Of a stretch of DNA of 64,000 nt, positions 1 to 12,513 are shown in pieces. Source of the DNA: Chrysomallon squamiferum (Eukaryota > Mollusca > Gastropoda > Neomphalida > Peltospiridae); NCBI GenBank assembly GCA_012295275.1, contig CM022672.1:27608430-27672429 (forward strand), given 5' to 3'. A program made the translations under genes and the position numbers. Each line of letters opens with the position of its first letter. The first letter of the stretch is position 1. The notes beneath the pieces were generated by a model, which made no database searches, was not told the DNA's origin, and was given only the letters and a program-made list of their open reading frames with translations.

Positions 1-488
1 CACAAACATTACTACTACTACTGCTACTACTAGTACTACTACTAGTAATAATAACGGTAACCGCAAGAACATCACCTGCAGTAGCAACAGCAACAGCGCC
101 AATAATAGAAATCTGAGAAATATTAGTTCTGTAATCTTTATCTTGTATATTAATTTATCACCTGACAAGATTGTCGCCAAAATACGTCGGTTTTGCCTGA
201 TCTCTCTTTTGGAGTAAAAACGTGAAAACTTAGTCTCTTTAGGATTTTCATACCACATAGCAGGGTTAAATCCACGACCACACTATCCCAAATTGAAATC
301 AGTTATTATTTAATGACGTCATTTAATGTCTTCAACGTCACTGATCGTCAAAATGTTTTGACGGTCTTCGTTTCTTCTGTGAATCTTTTAATACTATTAA
401 TGAACCTTAATTTCTAAAACCTTTTTACAGTCATATTTATTTGTCTGATCTTCTAAGATTTTATTGAGAACAAAATATTGAAGGGAAG
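1..488. other. Intergenic or upstream sequence
   Basis: No exon is recognisable here. It starts with a short degenerate (TAC)n tract followed by ordinary AT-rich sequence. It may carry the promoter and 5' UTR of the gene starting at 489, but I see no clear TATA or initiator element. Confidence 0.4.
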
Positions 489-668
489 ATGGATTGGCGA
501 CTAAACTGTAAGTCAACAAAATAATGTTTGGTTGAAATACGTGATTTTCTTTTCATGATTTGCTGCTAAGTTATAACTATGGTACATTTTCGGATCCAAA
601 TGTTATCTAAATAGACTGTGTAATTATAGCGATTACAAAAATAATGCACAAATCTATTCTTCAGCGTC

Positions 669-708
<40 letters not shown>

Positions 709-2244
709 TTTTCAAATATGGAGCAGTGGTCTTCATACACGCCACAAAATATACTGTTAACCCTCGATTTCACGGACTAATAGTGGGGACCATAGGTCAT
801 GAAAATGTAAAAGTCCTGGAAATCCCGAATGTCGACATTAACCCGGAAATTTACCGAAACATTAAACTTTACCACACATATCACAATCAAAGAATAATAT
901 ACAGACATAAAAACAATGATAAACAAATACAATATTTGTAAAGAAAAATGAACAGTAGAAAAATGTAGAGTAGGCTGGATGAAGTTTGTTAGGTTACGAT
1001 GATTAAGGGTGTAGTTGTAAAATTTACTCTTGCCTTAATGGAAAATGGGTTGAGAACCGTGATCGTATGCTAGGGTTCATATTAAATTAAACATTCCCTT
1101 CAGGTAAGGTTTCGAGTGGGAAAAGGCGATAAATTCAAATTTAGTGATTTTTCCAGATTTGGTCTGGAAAATCGAGATCCGTGAAATCGAGGATCAGCAG
1201 TTGCGTCCCATAAACATTAAGTAGATTCGACGATTTGTAGCAGATGTCACAATTACATTCAGATACATCTTCCTTATCCAGACAAATTTATTTAGTTTAA
1301 TCATTTACTCATTCCCTTATTGAAATGTATGAACAAAATGTATAAAATGATGTGTAGTGATAAGACTATAAAAACCATCAGGTGGGAAAAGGAAATGACA
1401 TTGGTTTTGTACATTTCTGATACAGACGCGGTAAACTATGGTCCGCAATTTGTTTATTTTATTACATTTTTATTTATTTATTTACTTATTTTTTATCATT
1501 ATTATTATTAAAGAATTATTTTAAATAGTATGTAAATGAAAAACACCATTTCACACTATATTTCCCCCACATGAATGAATAAGATAAAGAGAAAATGTTT
1601 GTATAATATTTAGATTATTTTAATATTTTGTTTAATATAAAACAAACATATTTATTTATGCAACATTAGACTTTGTGAAAAATCCTTTATTAATATTATT
1701 ATTACTAAGAATATATGTATGCATGTTTATGTCATAATTTCATATTATTATTACTGATATTTATTTTACCTTATTTGTTTATTATTCAGATTTTAAAATC
1801 AGGAAATGCTACCGCTGCCATGATCCCTACGGAACTGATATAATGCATTTCACGTGCATAGACCGCCCAACGACCGCCAGCTCCGTGCGGTCTCAGCTAT
1901 GGTCTCTCGACAGAATCATCTACGAAGCCAGACACGAAAAAGAAATGGAGGAATTTAGCGACAGGCCTTACATGAAGCACAAATACCCAGATTTACCGAA
2001 ACACTATCCCGGAACGTGGCGGGTGGCGAAAGCTTCAGTGTTATGCGACATTGTGTCGCGACTGGTAAAACCGACAGCGGCAAGCAAAGCACGTGAGAGA
2101 GACACTCGAGTGCAGCTAACTTACTTGAAACTCATGCGTGAAGACGATGAGAAAAAAGACGTGAAATTAAGACCGAACAAGAAGAGCCCGAATGGGTTAA
2201 GTAATAAAGCACCGAGAATACAAATAGTTGACACTGTGATGTGA
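489..2244 (+). CDS. Small paralogous protein, copy A (function unknown)
   Basis: Proposed two-exon gene: 489-507 and 1790-2244, 157 aa. Exon 2 is the secure part, a long open frame preceded by a CAG acceptor and ending in TGA. Exon 1 is a short ATG exon (MDWRLN) with a GTAAGT donor. It ends in phase 1, matching the phase of exon 2 (T|AT gives Tyr), but it is too short to be certain. The protein begins with a small Cys/His-containing stretch (KCYRCHDPYG), then a conserved block DRPYMKHKYPDLPKHYPGTW, then VKPTAASKARERD and a Lys/Glu-rich tail. The whole block from about IDRP onward is clearly homologous to the gene at 3996-4810, so these are tandem duplicates. I do not recognise the family. The Pro/Tyr-rich, basic, domain-poor composition resembles small axonemal or sperm microtubule-associated proteins, and a ciliary gene lies just downstream, but that is only a suggestion. 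An AATAAA lies about 200 nt after the stop. Confidence 0.6.
508..1789 (+). other. Intron of copy A
   Basis: Putative 1.28-kb intron, GTAAGT to TTCAG. It contains a (TTA)n microsatellite at about 668-708 and otherwise AT-rich unique-looking sequence. The short open frames inside it (for example at 726-941) show no domain signal. Confidence 0.45.
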
Positions 2245-2444
2245 TGTTTGTGATTACAGCGAGTGTTGCTAAATTAACTGTTTCTGTGAATAATTAAGAA
2301 ACGACCGAAGATTTACAGTGCTGGGCCAAAAAGAAAGAAAGTAAAAAAAAACAAGAAACAAAGAAGAAAAACGGACACTTCAAAACAATTAATTTACTGC
2401 TTTGTTTTAAACAGAAATTCTTTTATTTATTTTTCTACTCACTG

Positions 2445-2450
2445 AATAAA
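2445..2450 (+). terminator. Candidate polyadenylation signal, copy A
   Basis: Canonical AATAAA about 200 nt after the TGA of the upstream gene, within AT-rich sequence. Confidence 0.4.
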
Positions 2451-2519
2451 ATAATGTTGGGACCAGCGCTTTTACATTGTTCAAGTCAGTTTTCTTTCAG
2501 GTTTTCAAAAGATTTTTAA

Positions 2520-3080
2520 AATTTCCATCATCATCATTAACAACAACAGCAGCAGCATTAACAACAATATTAACAAGAACTACTGCTACTACCATAAGAA
2601 TCATTTTATACTACATCTACATCTACTACATCTACTACTACTACTAATAATAATAATAATACAACTTCTGCTACTATTATTAAGTACAGCTGCTGGTGCT
2701 TCTTTTACTACTACTGCTGTATTACTATTATTATTATTACTATTACTGTTATTACTATTATTATTATTACTATTACTGTTATTACTATTATTATTGCTGC
2801 TACTACTGTTATTACTATTATTATTATTTCTATTACTGCTGATATTACTATTATTATTACTACTAGTGCTGATATTAGTATATCTATTATTAATATTACT
2901 TGCTACTGTACCACTATGTATAATATAATTATTACTACAGCTACTATAATTACTACTGCACCCACTAATTCTACTACTGTTGCTACTATACTGTTTTTAG
3001 TACTGTTTCTACTTCCACTACTTCTACAACAACAATTTTAACTACTGTTGCTGCTGCTGCTACTACTACTGATACCACTG
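2520..3080. repeat. Degenerate trinucleotide tract (TAC/TTA/TGC-rich)
   Basis: About 560 bp made almost wholly of interrupted ACT, ATT and CTG triplets. This is an old, decayed trinucleotide microsatellite expansion between the two paralogous genes. It holds no coding potential. Confidence 0.75.
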
Positions 3081-3995
3081 CTGCAGTATATTTTTCATTC
3101 ACCTTTATCCTTAAGTGTAAATTTACCAATAAGTGCAAATGTGTCAGGCATAACTATATCCTTAAATGTTCATATTATTTTTCTGTCAAAAACAAGTTTT
3201 AAAAACACGCGAGAATCATAACAAGTTGTTCTTTTTTTTTCTTCCTTTCTCGTCATTATTCACACTGTATGCACAGTAGCATTGTGAATACTTGTACACA
3301 TACGCAAAGTATTTCCCAATTTAAGAATTATTATTTAGGTTTCTACAGCAGAATAAAAATTGGACGTGAAAACGTAATGTAGAATAAGCACACCTGTTTA
3401 TCAAGGAGTTTGAAAAGCGTCGCTTTAAGGAATCATTCTGTAGACTTCTAACGGTCACTGGTGAAAATGGTTTTTAGGAACTAGAGATACGCTGAAGTCA
3501 GCGAGGCTTAAGTTAATTATCCTTCAGTTCTTTAGCGATATGAGACGTTTCTTTTAATGTCTCCCAGTATGCTTATTTCCACAGGGACACACCAGTGAAA
3601 ATTTATTGATATTTGACAGTGATATATAATAAAATATTTCTAACAGTACTATTACTATGCTAAAATGATAAACATCTCTGACTCCATAACGCTAACAGTA
3701 GAGAAACTGGACGTAAACGGGGAACTGAAAAATAACGGAACGTTGTACCCCTGAGATTTCTGGTATTTCCGTCACTGCTGTCAACCAGGTTTCTAGTAAA
3801 TAGGAATTCTAATCGTCTGTCTATGGAAGGAGTGGAAAAATCCTGCGGTTCCCTTAGTTATTTAATGTTATCAGTTTGCTCGATTCGTCTGTTCCAGTTA
3901 TCAGCAAATAAATTGTATGACGTAATATGACTGTTCAAGAATAACGTAAATTTGTATGCAGGGGAGAAACGTCATTAAACACTAACAGGTCGAAA
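3081..3995. other. Intergenic, upstream of copy B
   Basis: Unique-looking AT-rich sequence between the decayed triplet tract and the first ATG of copy B. It should contain that gene's promoter. No element can be named. Confidence 0.4.
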
Positions 3996-4810
3996 ATGAG
4001 TTTTCAAAACAAAGAAATAAGAAATAGAATGGATTCTGGGAAAAGCAGTCTGATGATGCCTGGCGTTTATGATCCAAAGTTAGTTGGATTTCTGATTATT
4101 ACGTTAAAATGAGTAAATGAATTATTCGTGAATGTTAAGTATGTTTATTATACTTGTGTTCATTGCAAAAATCTCTCTCGAGATACTATTTATGAATAAT
4201 TTTATTATTATCTCTCTCTCTCTTATATTTTATGTTTTAGTGTTTCTTATTTATATGTTTTAGGAAAAAGGAAACCTTGTTGGTAGTTAACAGATCAGCG
4301 GCATGTGGTTTATCCAGTATTTGTTTTTAAACTTACGAAATACTCATCAAAACAAACTTTCATTTTATTCGTTCGTAAACTTCGACTCGGTCGATTTGTT
4401 ATACAAACTCACGTATTTTCCAACGTCTTTTCAGAGCAGTTGACCGTCCCACAGTTACCAGTTCTCAGCACTCCCAGCCATGGACTTTGCCGAGACAAAT
4501 ACTAGATTTCAACCACAAAACGAATATGGTGCAGTTCTTGAAGAGACCGTACATGAACCAAGACTATCCCGAGCTTCCAAAACACTACCCTGGAGCCTGG
4601 ACCGTGGTCAGCAGTTCAGAACTGGACAGGATCGTAGCAAGAGTGGTCAGACCTACCATTGCCAGTAAAACTCGCAAACGCGACAATCGGCTTGTGCTCC
4701 AATACTTGAAAGATTACAGGCAAGAAGAAGAAGAGTTCGAGAAGAAAATTCTAAAGAGGCCTAAAAGCTCTACGAAAAGCATTCGTTCGAAGTCAGAGGA
4801 AATAAAATGA
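3996..4810 (+). CDS. Small paralogous protein, copy B (function unknown)
   Basis: Two exons: 3996-4078 and 4435-4810, 152 aa. Exon 1 starts at an ATG with A at -3 (AAAATGA) and ends at a GTTAGT donor in phase 2. Exon 2 follows a TTTTCAG acceptor and restores the frame (AA|A, Lys). The product starts MSFQNKEIRNRMDSGKSS. It carries PGVYDP, then the block shared with copy A (VDRPT, KRPYMNQDYPELPKHYPGAW, VRPTIASKTRKRD), and ends in a highly charged Glu/Lys/Ser tail. There is no signal peptide, membrane segment or known domain, so a soluble, basic, probably structural protein is expected. The N-terminal exon is unlike that of copy A, while the last exons align along most of their length. Possible roles (axonemal microtubule-associated protein) are inference from composition and the neighbouring ciliary gene only. 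Confidence 0.72.
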
Positions 4811-5063
4811 TTCCAAAAATAAGCGACTGACAGGGACAGCGCAAATATCAGATATTTCTGGATTAAAATTAGAGTTTGTATTCACAGTTTTGTTATATAT
4901 CACCAGTGTAAATAGTCTGAAAACAAATCAGGCATTACAAGAACTGAAAATACACATGGAACTATTTCATTCTAATTAATCTTGCTTTTCTCACAAATAA
5001 GAAGATTTACTTTCCGTGTATATGCTTGTAATTTTAACATTAATTATGTAAACCTGTTCTGTG

Positions 5064-5069
5064 AATAAA
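5064..5069 (+). terminator. Candidate polyadenylation signal, copy B
   Basis: AATAAA about 255 nt after the TGA of copy B (context CTGTGAATAAACAA). Confidence 0.4.
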
Positions 5070-5573
5070 CAATATAATAATAATAATTATTATTATTATA
5101 ATGATAACTCCGCCCAATTCTGACATAATAATAATAAAAAAAGTTTATTCTAAATAAAACAGAAGTGAAAAAACATATATTATACAATTTAAAACATATT
5201 ATTATTGTTATCACCATTAATCATCATCATCATTAATATATATATCGAACTGATGTTTCATTGCTCCAGAAATCTTAAATAGTTTTATAGAATATAATCA
5301 TAAATACATACACATATTTATCATAGGTTCTTAAACATACACGTACATTCTTACACACAGAGAAATATTAATACATAATCATGTAAATATAACACATAAT
5401 AATATTATTAAATTGAGGCAGGGAAACAGAGAACAGAAATTTAAAGATAGATAAAGAGAGGATAATGAAAGAAAATTACGACAGGAGATATATTAAAAGA
5501 GTCTTGGATTTTAAAAAAATGGACGAATCTTGATAGAATGATATCTGAATAACACGCGGGTCAAACATTTCGG

Positions 5574-5875
5574 CGAGAGAAAGCGAGAGAGAGAGCGAGA
5601 GAGAGAGAAAGAGGCAGAGAGAGAGCGAGAGAGGCAGAGAGAGAGCGAGAGAGAGAGGGAGAGGCAGAGAGAGAGAGAGAGAGGCAGAGAGAGAGAGACA
5701 GCGAGAGAGAGAGGCAGAGATAGGCAGAGAGAGAGAGAGGCAGAGAGAGGCAGAGAGAGAGACAGAGAGAGAGGCAGAGATAGAGAGAGAGAGAGAGTGG
5801 GAGAGAGAGAGAGAGGCAGAGAGAGACAGAGAGAGGCAGAGAGAGAGGCAGAGAGAGAGAGAGAGGCAGAGAGAG

Positions 5876-5954
<79 letters not shown>
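5574..5954. repeat. Compound (AG)n / GAGGCAGA repeat
   Basis: About 380 bp of purine repeat. A left part is built of variants of GAGAGAGGCAGAGAGA with occasional CGAGA and TAGAGA units. The right part (about 5879-5954) is a pure (AG)n run. It generates long spurious open frames on both strands (Ser-Leu repeats on one, Arg-Glu repeats on the other) that should not be annotated as genes. Confidence 0.95.
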
Positions 5955-5957
<3 letters not shown>

Positions 5958-6144
5958 TATTCGTCCTAGTACCACATTTTATCCGACCGTTCGGCAAAAT
6001 ATACTGGTTGCCATCCGAACTCTGAATCGTATCCTACGTCCATTCTATGTTATTAATTAATTGAATAATTAATTCATTCATTCATTTATTCATAACTTTA
6101 TTTATTTATTTATTATTATTATTATTATTTAAATGATAATGACA

Positions 6145-6170
6145 CACACCCACACACACACACACACATA

Positions 6171-6206
<36 letters not shown>

Positions 6207-6236
6207 TGTATGTATGTATGTATGTATGTATGTATG
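6145..6236. repeat. (CA)n / (TA)n / (TATG)n microsatellites
   Basis: Adjacent CA, TA and then about fifteen TATG units just upstream of the CIMIP2-type gene. Confidence 0.95.
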
Positions 6237-6567
6237 TTATAGTGGAGATAGCGGTTAATATAAATCTGAATCATTTATTCGTTTCTCGAATCACTTTCTT
6301 AACCTGCTAATGAAATTCGCGGGACATCATGCCTAGGGCAGTCTAACCGAATATAAGACTTAAATCTGATAAGCTTTATTTTGCCCCAGAGTGTGACAAA
6401 CCAATGTAAGAAGTCGTGACATACTAAGTACTGGTTTTAAACGTAATGCTCTGACGTAATCGCATTGTATCTTGACAACGCCAGAGTTTGAGAAAGAGAA
6501 AGTCCACAGCATTTCTCTGTGTGTGTTTAAGTAGAGGGGACCAAAATTACTGCACATTATTTCCAAA

Positions 6568-7905
6568 ATGTCATTTAAAAAAAAAAGTAAAAGCATTTTT
6601 CTGACACCGGATCCATATCATACCCCTGGGTAAGTATTTTTTAAATATATTATTTAATTTAAAAGAGTAACTGTGACTGTGAAATAAATGTATTGTAAAA
6701 GACAATATCTCTTTTGTAAAGGAAAAAATAATAATATAAATTAAATATACTTTACTATGTTACAAAAGATATTTTTGGTTCAAAACTAATTTTTATTATT
6801 ATTACTGTTGTTGTTGTTGTTGTTGTTTTTGGATTCTGGTGATAATCCGCGATAAAGGCCTGTTTACAAAAACAGTTATGATTAATATTTTATTTTTTTA
6901 TTTTAAAATTTATTTTCCTACTTTCATTTTTAAATCTACAGTTCATGATCGATCATAATGCTTTTAAAAAATAGCTGCTATAGAAATAATTTTATTTAAT
7001 AATCAACAGAAAAAAATGGAGAAACGCGCGCACTCATACTTAAACATAAAGTCACCTACTAGAACTGCGTTTGTTATAAATTCTTCGATAGAACAGATTT
7101 CTACAGTGTCACTTGTCGAAAATGCAGAATTCAGTCAAGAAAAATTATTTAATATTACTTTAAACTAAGGACACAATACGATAACGATACAAAAATGACG
7201 TCTAAATGAACTGAGACAAACAAACAAACAAAAAAAGTTTTTGCAATTAAACTTTGCTTAATTAATTTCGTCGCGTCCGTAAGTAAAATTGCAGAATTAA
7301 TTTTCTTGAGCTGCAGTACTATTTTTGCCTAAGTGATGATTCTATGAAAGAAAAGAAAAGAAAAGAAGAAAAAAAGCCTAATAACGTATTATTCATTCTA
7401 TCTACAGAAAAAGTTGGGAATTACCACATTAACTTTCTTAGGAATTTCATATTAAAAGTATATAATGAAAAATAAGTTTTACTTTCATTTCATAAATAAA
7501 TTACAAAGTTACATACAAACGTATGTTGTCAAACATACATTATATGTGTGTGTGTGTGTGTGTGTCTGTGTCTTTATATATATATATACACACAGACACA
7601 TATGCACATACATACATACAAACACATATATATCTGTGTATGTGTTTACAAACTACATGATACTGCACTGCACTAATTTATTCCACTTCAGCTGTCGATT
7701 GTGCTTAATCCAGTAAAACCTATTACTTAATAATAAGCTACATACATACTGACTGGCTTCGTAACTTTGTTGTTATGTCATAAATTTCAGATGTAATTAC
7801 TAACAATTATGATTATGGGATGTTTTCACAGCGATAGTTCATGATAAAGTTTTAAATGGCGGTTAACGGTAATTGTTTAAAGAAAAAAACACAACTGTTT
7901 CATAC

Positions 7906-7936
<31 letters not shown>

Positions 7937-8146
7937 AATATATGATCGTAAACTTTATACGGATTAAAAACGAACAGAGGCAGTCTTAGAAAAAATAAAA
8001 ACAGTTTAAAAGTAAATACTCGGATGTTCGTAAACAAATATTCATATATTTAAAATCATTAGTTTTGTCGTCTATTTGTGGTTAGTTATGTAACACAGAG
8101 AGTGAACGATAGACGACTAGATACAAAGACAAACAGAGAAATAATG

Positions 8147-8216
<70 letters not shown>

Positions 8217-9151
8217 CTTGTGTGAATGTCACAATATTTATATTTATTAAATAATTACTCACCAATGGCAATTTATTGTAGAATTTACATTTATTTTTCA
8301 GTTATTGCGGATTCTGTCCGCAGTTCAAGTACGAAATCGGAGAAACGTTCGGTCGAACGACATCGCGACTTCTCACAGACAACAAAGTCGCCAATTCCGG
8401 GTTGCCTGTCCTCACTGACATCCTAACAGACCTGTGCGACGTTGATAAGGAGAATGAAAAGAGAATGCAGATTCTGCGGACACGTCAGCACAGTTTAGGA
8501 GATCAGAAGCTTGTTGATAATATGGTTCCAGGTTATTCAGGTTGGTTCTGCTATACAGCATGTACTTACTTGTGTACGTGCGTGTGTGTGCGTTTGTGTA
8601 TATGTGTTTATGTTGTGTTTAAGTATGTGTGTGTAAGTGTGTATGTGTTTATTACTATGCTACTAATATACAATTATTATATTGTATTCTATCAGTATAC
8701 GTTTTAGTATGATTATGATTAAGATTATGATTAAGATTACTATTATTTTTATTATTATTATTATTTTCGTTTGCCAAACAGGTTTTATTCCAAGAAGTGA
8801 GAATTATTTTGGCAGCAGGTACACGGAAGTTTGCCGGAATTCCGTGGCTGAGTTTGAGCATAGCTACCAGTGCCATGATGCCAAAATGCAAGACCTGAAA
8901 TATAAGTCAGACGCTCTTCCCCGTAATCCCAAAAACTATCCAGTAAGTGTAATCCTATTAGAGATATTACGTTAAAAAAATGTAATTATTAAATACCTTA
9001 TTTATTTATTACTGCTATTACTATACTACCGCCATTACCACTGCTACTGCTACAACTATCATTACTACTGTTACTACTACTACGACTGCTGCTGCTTTCA
9101 CTACATTCATTTCAGCAAGTATTATTTATTATTTTTGCTTTTTTAACAATT

Positions 9152-9239
<88 letters not shown>

Positions 9240-10324
9240 GTGAATGTCACCCTTATTTATGTTTATTAAATAATTATTATTGCAGCCAATTCTAAGCGCT
9301 CACCTTAAACCTCTCACTGCAGTAAGATGGGACGCCTTACCGTACATTTCACCACACATCAAGCCAGCTTTACCATCGCCATACTACATGGAAAATACAG
9401 ACCCAAATAAAAACTTCATGTCGGGTAATTATATATTTTTATTTAGCGACAACAATAGCAACAACAGCAACAACAACAAGATTAATAACTATAACGATGA
9501 CGCTAATTATATGATGAAGTCAATAATGATAGCGGCGAAAATGATGATGATAATGAAAAAAAAAAAATAATGATGATGATTATAAACGATAGTAATAAAG
9601 ATAATGATGATGATGATGATGATGATAATAATAATAATAATAATAGTATCTAGATTATAAGACGGGTCGAGCTATAGCTCCGCTGCAGTCGACAGAGGAT
9701 CAAGACTTTTGCATCTTTTAAACTTTTTATTTCCCGATCAAACTATGTTCAGTGATATAATAATACTATCGTCGCAAAATGTTTTTTAAAAGTTGTCTTT
9801 GTGTTTCTTTTGTGATAAGTTTTCTTTATGTGCACACATGCAGGCTACAAAGGATTTGTTCCGAGAGCCCGTAATGTCTTTGGAAAAGGCTACCCAGAAC
9901 TGACCAACAAAGCTTTGATAACATTCACAGATGAAATGAACAAATTTAAGAGTCTGAAAAACGAACCGATTATTATAAAACGAGAACCAGAAACCACATG
10001 CACACCACAAGACCTCCGGGAGATCTATCCCGTGGGGTCGGGAATGATCCCAGATTACACAGGACACATCCCTGGTACGTTTCTCTTTTTTTTGAGAGGT
10101 GTGGGGTGGGGTGGAGAAGATAATTTTTTTTATTTTTTTTTTGTTTTTTTGCAATTATTTACAAATGTGAATGAGTATGTATTTATGTGGAAAGTTTTCT
10201 GTACCAGTAATTGGTTTCACTAAAAAAAAAAAAATAATAATAATATGTTTTATTTTTTACTGATTTAATATGAGTAAATTTGACGTATATTTGTTTTGCA
10301 TTTTTTAAATCTTTAAAGTGCTTC

Positions 10325-10420
<96 letters not shown>

Positions 10421-10542
10421 GTAAAACATTATATTATATTATGTTAAATTTTATTTCAGGCCAAAAGTTTCGATATGGAGAAACGTTTGGAGTGAGCACA
10501 AAACAAATATTTAGCAATCCAGCAGGAGTTAACTGCACTTAA
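6568..10542 (+). CDS. CIMIP2 (FAM166)-family ciliary microtubule inner protein
   Basis: Six exons, all phase-consistent: 6568-6629, 8302-8540, 8782-8942, 9286-9424, 9844-10074, 10460-10542; 915 nt, 304 aa, close to the usual length of FAM166A/B. The first ATG (AAAATGTCA) has A at -3. The protein carries the family's repeated signature: DPYHTPGYCGFCPQFKYEIG with GETFGRTT near the N-terminus, VPGYSGFIPRSENYFG at about 100, SGYKGFVPRARNVFGKGYPE at about 200, and the C-terminal pair DYTGHIPGQKFRYGETFG followed by a short end. Members of this family lie in the lumen of axonemal doublet microtubules, where they stabilise the tubule wall. A ciliary structural role is therefore expected from family knowledge, not shown by this sequence. 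Assignment to 2A, 2B or 2C is not attempted. Introns 1, 3 and 5 carry long (CT)n runs near their 3' ends. Confidence 0.93.
7544..7600. repeat. (GT)n/(TA)n microsatellite in intron 1
   Basis: Alternating GT, TA and CA runs inside the 1.7-kb first intron of the CIMIP2-type gene. The rest of the intron holds no exon signal. Confidence 0.85.
8151..8214. repeat. (CT)n run near acceptor of intron 1
   Basis: About 64 bp of pure CT, about 90 bp before the exon 2 acceptor. Its 3' flank (CCACTTGTGTGAATGTCAC and the following 40 bp) is nearly identical to the 3' flank of the CT run at 9157-9234. Confidence 0.95.
9157..9234. repeat. (CT)n run near acceptor of intron 3
   Basis: About 78 bp of CT followed by CCATTTGTGAATGTCAC and TTTATTAAATAATTA, matching the flank of the run in intron 1. 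The exon 4 acceptor is about 50 bp downstream. Confidence 0.95.
9590..9645. repeat. (GAT)n/(AAT)n microsatellite in intron 4
   Basis: Mixed TGA and TAA triplet runs within the intron between CIMIP2 exons 4 and 5. Confidence 0.85.
10327..10417. repeat. (CT)n run near acceptor of intron 5
   Basis: About 90 bp of pure CT ending about 40 bp before the last-exon acceptor. Its flank differs from those of the other two runs. Confidence 0.95.
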
Positions 10543-12323
10543 AGATAGGATGATACTTGTTCCAGACCAGCGGCAGAAACAAAATGGCAGAGTCAAACAG
10601 GATAGAGTGGAATTATATGGAAATATAAATTAATTGCATAAGCCAGTTTACCTAATTTAATTTTAATTTAATTTTTTTTTTTTAACTTATTATTACAGAT
10701 AATGTATCAACGTATAAACGATTTTGTTTATTTGAAATTATATTCCATAATGTAATGACCATCTAGACATAATTATTTGTTATTGTACCCTTTTCTTTTT
10801 CTTATTTCTTTTTCTTAATAATACAGAGGTCATTCTAAATTTGTCAAAGTCCATAAGTTATTGTTATTTTGAGCTATAATATTTATTAACGTTTTTACAA
10901 AGTTCTTTTAAATAATGGAATAATCATCAATTATATAATCTTCTATTAGCGTTATTATCATCATTATTAATAATTCTTAAATTGAATTGTTGTGTAAATA
11001 TATATTAAGAGAAAATCATTGTGGCCTGGAATAAATTTACAGGTGAAATGACTTTAATTAGAAATATCTACAATAAATGGAACAAATGGTGTTTTTTAAA
11101 GTATCAGTAATGAAAAATGAAACTCTTTTCACCGCTATTAAAACAACAGACTATTGCGAAACAAAGCATTTTGAATGTCTTTATATTTATGATTATATTA
11201 TTTATTTATTTATTATTATTGTTGTTGTTGTTATTATTATTATTATTTTAACGATTATCATTAAATGAAAGCTCATAAAATAAATTAAAGCTACGCTTTA
11301 AGTTTAAGAACATTTCCATTGCAACTGACGAATCCAGTTTTGAAAAATAATATTTACTTTTCTTTTAGTTTATCTTCTTGTTTTTTTGTTGGTTTTTTTT
11401 TTGTTGGTTTTTATTTATTAAGTTAAACAAGCTATTGCCTTCTTGCTGCTTAAATGAAAAAAGAGAAGAAAAAAGAAATAGAATTAATATATATATATAT
11501 AAAATCTTATTTATGTTTTTGTTCTCTTTATAACAACCTACATTTCGCTGGTTTTACATTTTAATCGTTTATATCTAAATTTGAATATTTTTAATATTTC
11601 GTTATTCTTGAATGTTATTTTGAAGAATACCCGGTTTCGATTAGTTTTTTCAATGGTATATTTAAAATTTTAACGGTTTCCATTAGTTCTATCAATGCAA
11701 ATGATAAATCACATATAACAAAATTTGCAGCAACGATTTTAATTTTTATTTAATCTAAAATTTTGAGAATGGAAGCAATTTTAATGATAATGAACCGTAA
11801 ACATTTTGAAATTATATATATTAAAAATTACAATATTAAAAATCACTTGATGGCTGATAATAAGAGTAGGATTCGAAGCACAGTGTTGAGAGATAAAATT
11901 AAGTTTAGTGTCTTGCATATTTATTTTTGTGTAACATTATGATCATACATTTTTACTACTCATCTGTATATCATGCATTTACTTAAATTATATGTTGATG
12001 TTTTATTATTGTATATATTTTGCTCTATGTTAAAATTTAAAATATTATATCTATTGTGTACAAAATGCAGATCTTTATAAAACTTAAGACTATGAAAATA
12101 AAAGCGATATTTTTCTTTTTGCAGATATAATTAATTTTTTGTATTGAAATTCGACAGCAGTTCCAGAATATCTGAAAATTGAATGTTATAGTTAAGCAGA
12201 TATAGATAAACACACAAACAAACAGACGCACACGCACACATACGTACATATGTATAAAACATGAGGGAAAGGTTTGAAAACAATTCTATGGTATAAAAGC
12301 TTAACCTGTTACACATCCTGCTA

Positions 12324-12364
<41 letters not shown>

Positions 12365-12513
12365 ATAATAATTAATATAATGAAAAGAACAAGAATCAGC
12401 TGATACAGAATTTATTTAATAAAAAAGAAGAAGAAAAAGAACAGTATGAAGAATTATATAGCGTAGACAAAACTCAGTCTTGTCTTAATCTGTTTTCCGT
12501 TTGTAATTTTGAT
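10543..12513. other. Convergent intergenic spacer
   Basis: AT-rich spacer between the stop of the CIMIP2-type gene and the stop of the minus-strand secreted protein. An AATAAA at 11030-11035 is a plausible end for the former. A TTTATT at 12411-12416 (AATAAA on the minus strand, about 100 nt past the stop) is plausible for the latter. A 36-bp poly-A run lies at about 12326-12361. No gene was seen. Confidence 0.6.

Noticed and set aside
5476-6060. Long Ser-Leu and Arg-Glu repeat open frames on both strands
   Set aside because: They are translations of the (AG)n/GAGGCAGA repeat, have no unique sequence of note, and occur in several frames at once.
7465-7716. Open frame with Val-Cys repeat
   Set aside because: Arises from a (GT)n/(TA)n microsatellite in the first CIMIP2 intron.
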